From positions 1-23,641 of the IMG/VR virus record IMGVR_UViG_3300023115_000100: a stretch of DNA of 23,641 nucleotides. One strand, given 5' to 3'. Below are positions 20,596-23,641 of the stretch, piece by piece. This DNA is from a virus. A program made the translations under genes and the position numbers. The notes below the pieces were generated by a model that did not search any database, was not told where the DNA came from, and saw only the letters and a program-made list of their open reading frames with translations. Each line of letters starts with the position of its first letter. Position 1 is the stretch's first letter.

Positions 20596-21589
20596 AAGAA
20601 TAGTTTTGTTTAGCAATCTGGTCAAGTTTCTCCATTACTTCTGGAGTGAAATATTGCTCGGGGTCTTTGAGTATAGCTTTAGCATAGACTTTTTTACCGT
20701 CGATTTCATAGCGTCCTGCGACATTCTTCCAGAGACCGCCCAGTTCACCGAGTTCAAGAAGACCGTAATAACGATCAAGACCACGCTCATCGTAAAACAA
20801 ACGTACCGTAACATCTTGGTTCTCCTTACTTAAACGCGACTTAGCAGTCTTAGCCTTGATAAGGTTTCCGACGATTTCAGTTCCGTCTTTTTCCTTTTTC
20901 TTGCTGAGGTGAATAATGGTAGAAGCAGCGTACTTAAGACCAGAACCGCCGCCCATCTCTTTAGTAGGTACGTAAGCGCCAATGACATCGTAGGTGTGGT
21001 TAGTAACAATCATGGGAATGTTTGCCTGACCCAACTTGAGTGTGAGCATACGGAAAGCACCTTTGATAAGTTGGGATTTGGTCATATCCCGAACTTGTTT
21101 ATCATTCAGCGCATCAGTAATTTCTTTCTCTGTGGAAAGCATACCCAAAGAGTCTAACACAAACATACAGGGTTTGCGTTCTTCTACAGATTTTTTTAAG
21201 TAAATATCTACTGCCTTGAGTGCCTTGCTACGGAACTCCTCAACCGTTACAACATTTACTACTACAACACGGTTAAGGTCTAACCCACGACTTGCAAGAA
21301 GTGATTTGTTAACAGCAGCCTCAGTGTCAAAATAGAGGCAGTAACCATCAGGGTTGGAATCAAGAAAATTCTTAACGACAGCGAGAGAGAAGAAAGTCTT
21401 TCCAGTAGAAGACTCTCCAGCAATAGCAGTAATCTTATTCCCAGATACACCACCAAATATGCTACCTGAAACCAGTGCATTAAAAATGTACGAACCTGTG
21501 TCAACATAAGTTTCAGTTTCATCAATATCAGATGCAAGTTTGGTGTAATCATCACCAATCTCTTTTACAATTTCTTTCAAAAAGTCCAT
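20582..21589 (-). CDS. uvsX: UvsX RecA-like recombinase
   Basis: The 335-aa strand-exchange ATPase drives recombination-dependent replication and repair in T4-like phages. Walker A is GESSTGKT at residues 58-65, Walker B is MFVLDSLGML at about 142-151, and the RecA-type VTNHTYD and EMGGGSGLKYAAS segments follow. It is shorter than T4 UvsX (391 aa), mostly at the C-terminus. The ATG at 21589 shares a base with the stop of the 48-aa gene (TAATG), so I prefer it to the GTG four codons upstream. Confidence 0.95.
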   Translation of the reverse strand: MDFLKEIVKEIGDDYTKLASDIDETETYVDTGSYIFNALVSGSIFGGVSGNKITAIAGESSTGKTFFSLAVVKNFLDSNPDGYCLYFDTEAAVNKSLLASRGLDLNRVVVVNVVTVEEFRSKALKAVDIYLKKSVEERKPCMFVLDSLGMLSTEKEITDALNDKQVRDMTKSQLIKGAFRMLTLKLGQANIPMIVTNHTYDVIGAYVPTKEMGGGSGLKYAASTIIHLSKKKEKDGTEIVGNLIKAKTAKSRLSKENQDVTVRLFYDERGLDRYYGLLELGELGGLWKNVAGRYEIDGKKVYAKAILKDPEQYFTPEVMEKLDQIAKQNYSYGTN

Positions 21590-21735
21590 TAATTTCTCCA
21601 CTCTGGTCTAATATATGAATAATTTAGATAGTCCCAAAAAATATTTTCATAATCCTCAAGGTCAAATTCAGGATCTGTTCCATCATATGACATTAGTTCT
21701 CTCCAATGCATAAAACATCTTTTAAATAGTTTCAT
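21589..21735 (-). CDS. 48-aa acidic protein between gp43 and uvsX
   Basis: This very short frame starts MKLFKRCFMHWRELMSYDG and continues with an acidic, aromatic segment (EFDLEDYENIFWDYLNYSY). The start overlaps the stop of the 56-aa gene (TGATG) and the stop overlaps the start of uvsX (TAATG). These tight junctions on both sides, with no other use for the DNA, make it a credible coupled gene. No family was recognised. Confidence 0.65.
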   Translation of the reverse strand: MKLFKRCFMHWRELMSYDGTDPEFDLEDYENIFWDYLNYSYIRPEWRN

Positions 21736-21905
21736 CAAGCAACCATCCCGTATTGTTCACGAAGTATTTTTTTATAAGGTCCGCCAGGGTTCTCCTCACG
21801 AATCTCTTTGATAATTTTTAGTTTTTGGTAGAGGGAAGTATCCCCACCAAGGCGAAGAGCACTCACAATAGTAGCGAGTTCTTTGTCGTTAATAGGTAGA
21901 TCCAT
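21735..21905 (-). CDS. 56-aa helical protein after DNA polymerase
   Basis: The protein starts MDLPINDKELATIVSALRLGG and continues LYQKLKIIKEIRE, then GGPYKKILREQYG. It is helical and basic. The ATG shares a base with the gp43 stop (TAATG), so a longer reading reaching into gp43 was rejected. It is the first link of a coupled chain gp43 - 56 aa - 48 aa - uvsX. Function unknown. Confidence 0.7.
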   Translation of the reverse strand: MDLPINDKELATIVSALRLGGDTSLYQKLKIIKEIREENPGGPYKKILREQYGMVA

Positions 21906-23641
21906 TAAGAGAAAAATAGTTCCAGGTTTACAGTTTTTTCCACATTCCACCCAATAGCATCTAAGATTGCCTTGAGTGGTTCTACAAAACTCTTTTGGAA
22001 TTGTAGTTCATAGTCGATATATTTGTCAAGATTAAGTTCCTTTGGAAAATCTTGAATGAAAGAGATCACGTTCTCCTGAATAATGTTTGGTTTCTTCAGG
22101 TACAAAAACTTGATCTTTTCTCCATTACCAATAAGAGAGTACTTATTGGTAAGTTTGTTTTCTTTCACATAGTGATTAAAGAGTAGTGCTCCCCTAACAT
22201 GAATTGGAGTTCCTTTAATATAAATGTCGGCAGAAGAATGATATTTACGTACATCGGATGCTGTACGTGGAAATGCAATTTCTTCTGGGGGAAGTTTTTT
22301 AAATTCATCTCGACATTTATCAATGAAATCAATTACATCGTCTTCAGTTGCATTCATCATCAACTTAAGACCATCTTTAATCATCTTACGGCAAGGTGCA
22401 GGAGTCGAAGACTTCACTGCTTCGATACCCATCATCTTAAGTTTAGGTTCAGTATACTGAACACCCTCACTGTTCCATACGTTGAGAATGTATCGCTTCT
22501 TCGCAGTCCAGATACCACGTTCAGCAATGTTCTCACGTTTCATTTGCATTTTCTGATCATATGCAGAAACATACGTTGCCAACTCTTGATATGAACGTTC
22601 AATAAAAGGTTCGAATTTTTCTTGGCAGATCTTATCAAGTATGGAAACAATTGCTGTTTTATCGTCAGACTTAGCACTAAAAAATTTATTAACAAGAGGT
22701 CCGAGATTAAGATAGATCGAATCAGTATCGGATGCGATAACATAATCCTCTCCGTCAGTTTGCAAAAGATTATTTAGATATTCATTCATTCGGTTCTCAA
22801 TCCAACGGATAGAGACTTGCCCAGAGAGTGTAATCGCTTCTGCGTTTGCGAGTTTGTAATATCTAAAATACTGGTTACCGATAGCGCCATAAGCACTATT
22901 AAGTTGAATCTTACGAGCCATCTGGATATTGTTACACCGTGCAATTTCTTTCTCAAGTGCTTTTGTAGGTGTTTTTTCATAATCCTGTTTTGCCGCAAGC
23001 ATCTTCTTTTTGAAGACAGTTCGATCTTTATAGATCTTCTCCATCAGTTCTGGAAGGAATCCACGAACATCTTTACGATACATAGCACCATTGGCACATA
23101 CCGCATTGTCCTTATACATTTCGAACGTTAGTTCTTCGTTAAGTATTTTATCAACTGTTGCTGATGGATGCCTCGTATCCCTGAGTGTCTCTGGCGAGAT
23201 ATTGTACTGCATAATAAGGTGAGGATACAGACTGTTAAGGTCAAAAGACACAACCCAGTCATACTTTCCAGGAATCGGTTCCTTAACATACGCTCCCGCA
23301 TACTTTGAATCCTTATCAGAACGTTCTTTGGGAGGAATAACAATGTTCCTCTTCTTTAAGTAGTTATAGATGATCGTATCCCACATACGGACTTGTGAAA
23401 ACACATCTTCATAATTTACCTTAGCGTCGTATGCCATGGTCAAGGCAAGTTCAATTAGTTTCATCTTGTCTTCCATACGGTCAACAAGTTCCACGTCAAT
23501 GATGTTGTATTCTACGAACTTCTGCCAACCCTTGGTATAGAAATCCTTAAAGGTATCAAATTCACTGTGATCCAGCTTCTTCTGCCCAAGTTCTACACTG
23601 GCGATGTAGTCAAGACGATACGATTCCTGCGCTTTGTAAGT
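21905..23641 (-). CDS. 43: Family B DNA polymerase (T4 gp43-type), C-terminal 578 residues, cut by right edge
   Basis: The frame stays open to the right edge, so the exonuclease N-terminal part lies outside. In the visible fragment, YNIID (45-49) is the Exo III motif with the catalytic aspartate. DLNSLYPHL (134-142) is polymerase motif A, KIQLNSAYG (244-252) is motif B, and ASDTDS (303-308) is motif C with both catalytic aspartates. The C-terminus NLELFFS resembles the T4 gp43 tail that binds the gp45 sliding clamp. An internal GTG at 23494 is not the start, because the Exo III motif directly upstream is in frame. Confidence 0.96.
   Translation of the reverse strand, partial: TYKAQESYRLDYIASVELGQKKLDHSEFDTFKDFYTKGWQKFVEYNIIDVELVDRMEDKMKLIELALTMAYDAKVNYEDVFSQVRMWDTIIYNYLKKRNIVIPPKERSDKDSKYAGAYVKEPIPGKYDWVVSFDLNSLYPHLIMQYNISPETLRDTRHPSATVDKILNEELTFEMYKDNAVCANGAMYRKDVRGFLPELMEKIYKDRTVFKKKMLAAKQDYEKTPTKALEKEIARCNNIQMARKIQLNSAYGAIGNQYFRYYKLANAEAITLSGQVSIRWIENRMNEYLNNLLQTDGEDYVIASDTDSIYLNLGPLVNKFFSAKSDDKTAIVSILDKICQEKFEPFIERSYQELATYVSAYDQKMQMKRENIAERGIWTAKKRYILNVWNSEGVQYTEPKLKMMGIEAVKSSTPAPCRKMIKDGLKLMMNATEDDVIDFIDKCRDEFKKLPPEEIAFPRTASDVRKYHSSADIYIKGTPIHVRGALLFNHYVKENKLTNKYSLIGNGEKIKFLYLKKPNIIQENVISFIQDFPKELNLDKYIDYELQFQKSFVEPLKAILDAIGWNVEKTVNLELFFS

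Noticed and set aside
23492-23494. GTG as the start of gp43
   Set aside because: The 49 in-frame codons upstream include the Exo III motif YNIID, so the gene continues past the right edge.
1-23641. CRISPR array, insertion sequence or second tRNA
   Set aside because: No spaced direct repeats, transposase motifs or terminal inverted repeats were seen; only one cloverleaf was found by eye.

Overview
The window is a gene-dense, AT-rich stretch of a marine T4-like cyanophage genome (a myovirus infecting Synechococcus or Prochlorococcus). The diagnostic genes are T4-type gp43 DNA polymerase, UvsX, gp41 helicase, gp61 primase and class Ia NrdA/NrdB. They sit among small head-to-tail genes that overlap by ATGA, TAATG or TGATG, with T4-type late promoters (TATAAATA) ahead of probable virion genes. 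No stretch longer than about 110 bases lacks a gene. Almost everything is on the minus strand; only two genes (4422-5116) are on the plus strand. The host is inferred from gene content and cannot be fixed from the sequence.

Read in the direction of minus-strand transcription (right to left), the window starts with a replication block. It holds gp43 (cut by the right edge), two tiny coupled genes, uvsX, gp41, a MazG-like NTP pyrophosphohydrolase, three small genes (one clearly a membrane protein), and a tRNA-Ala(UGC). A mixed block follows: a 309-aa protein of unknown function, a 71-aa protein, a HxGH nucleotidyltransferase with a head-packaging-like N-terminus, a 508-aa modular protein with a dockerin-like loop and a cysteine cluster, a 92-aa protein with a late promoter, and small conserved genes. 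Next come gp61, nrdA, nrdB and an acidic 103-aa protein. That transcription unit ends at a rho-independent terminator whose U-tract runs into a late promoter for an 852-aa basic, modular, probable virion protein.

The two plus-strand genes are tandem paralogues and converge on the 852-aa gene with overlapping stop codons. A 111-base divergent promoter region (4311-4421) separates them from the leftmost block. That block encodes a GIY-YIG nuclease-like protein, small unknown proteins, an exported HExxH metallopeptidase, a run of small membrane proteins (candidate lysis or envelope functions) and a staphylococcal-nuclease-like protein cut by the left edge.

The most interesting signal is at the N-termini of the 852-aa protein and the nucleotidyltransferase. 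Both begin with ten residues (MKSFRKFITE and MKSFFQFLSE) matching the layout of the capsid-targeting sequence of T4 internal proteins (MKTYQEFIAE), ending in the L/I-x-E site cut by prohead protease gp21. A third copy (MKTFEEFVLE) lies inside the 852-aa protein at residue 648. This suggests that the phage packages these proteins in its head and delivers them into the cell with the DNA. One is an enzyme of the NMN adenylyltransferase/cytidylyltransferase superfamily and the other carries glycine-rich, membrane-like segments.
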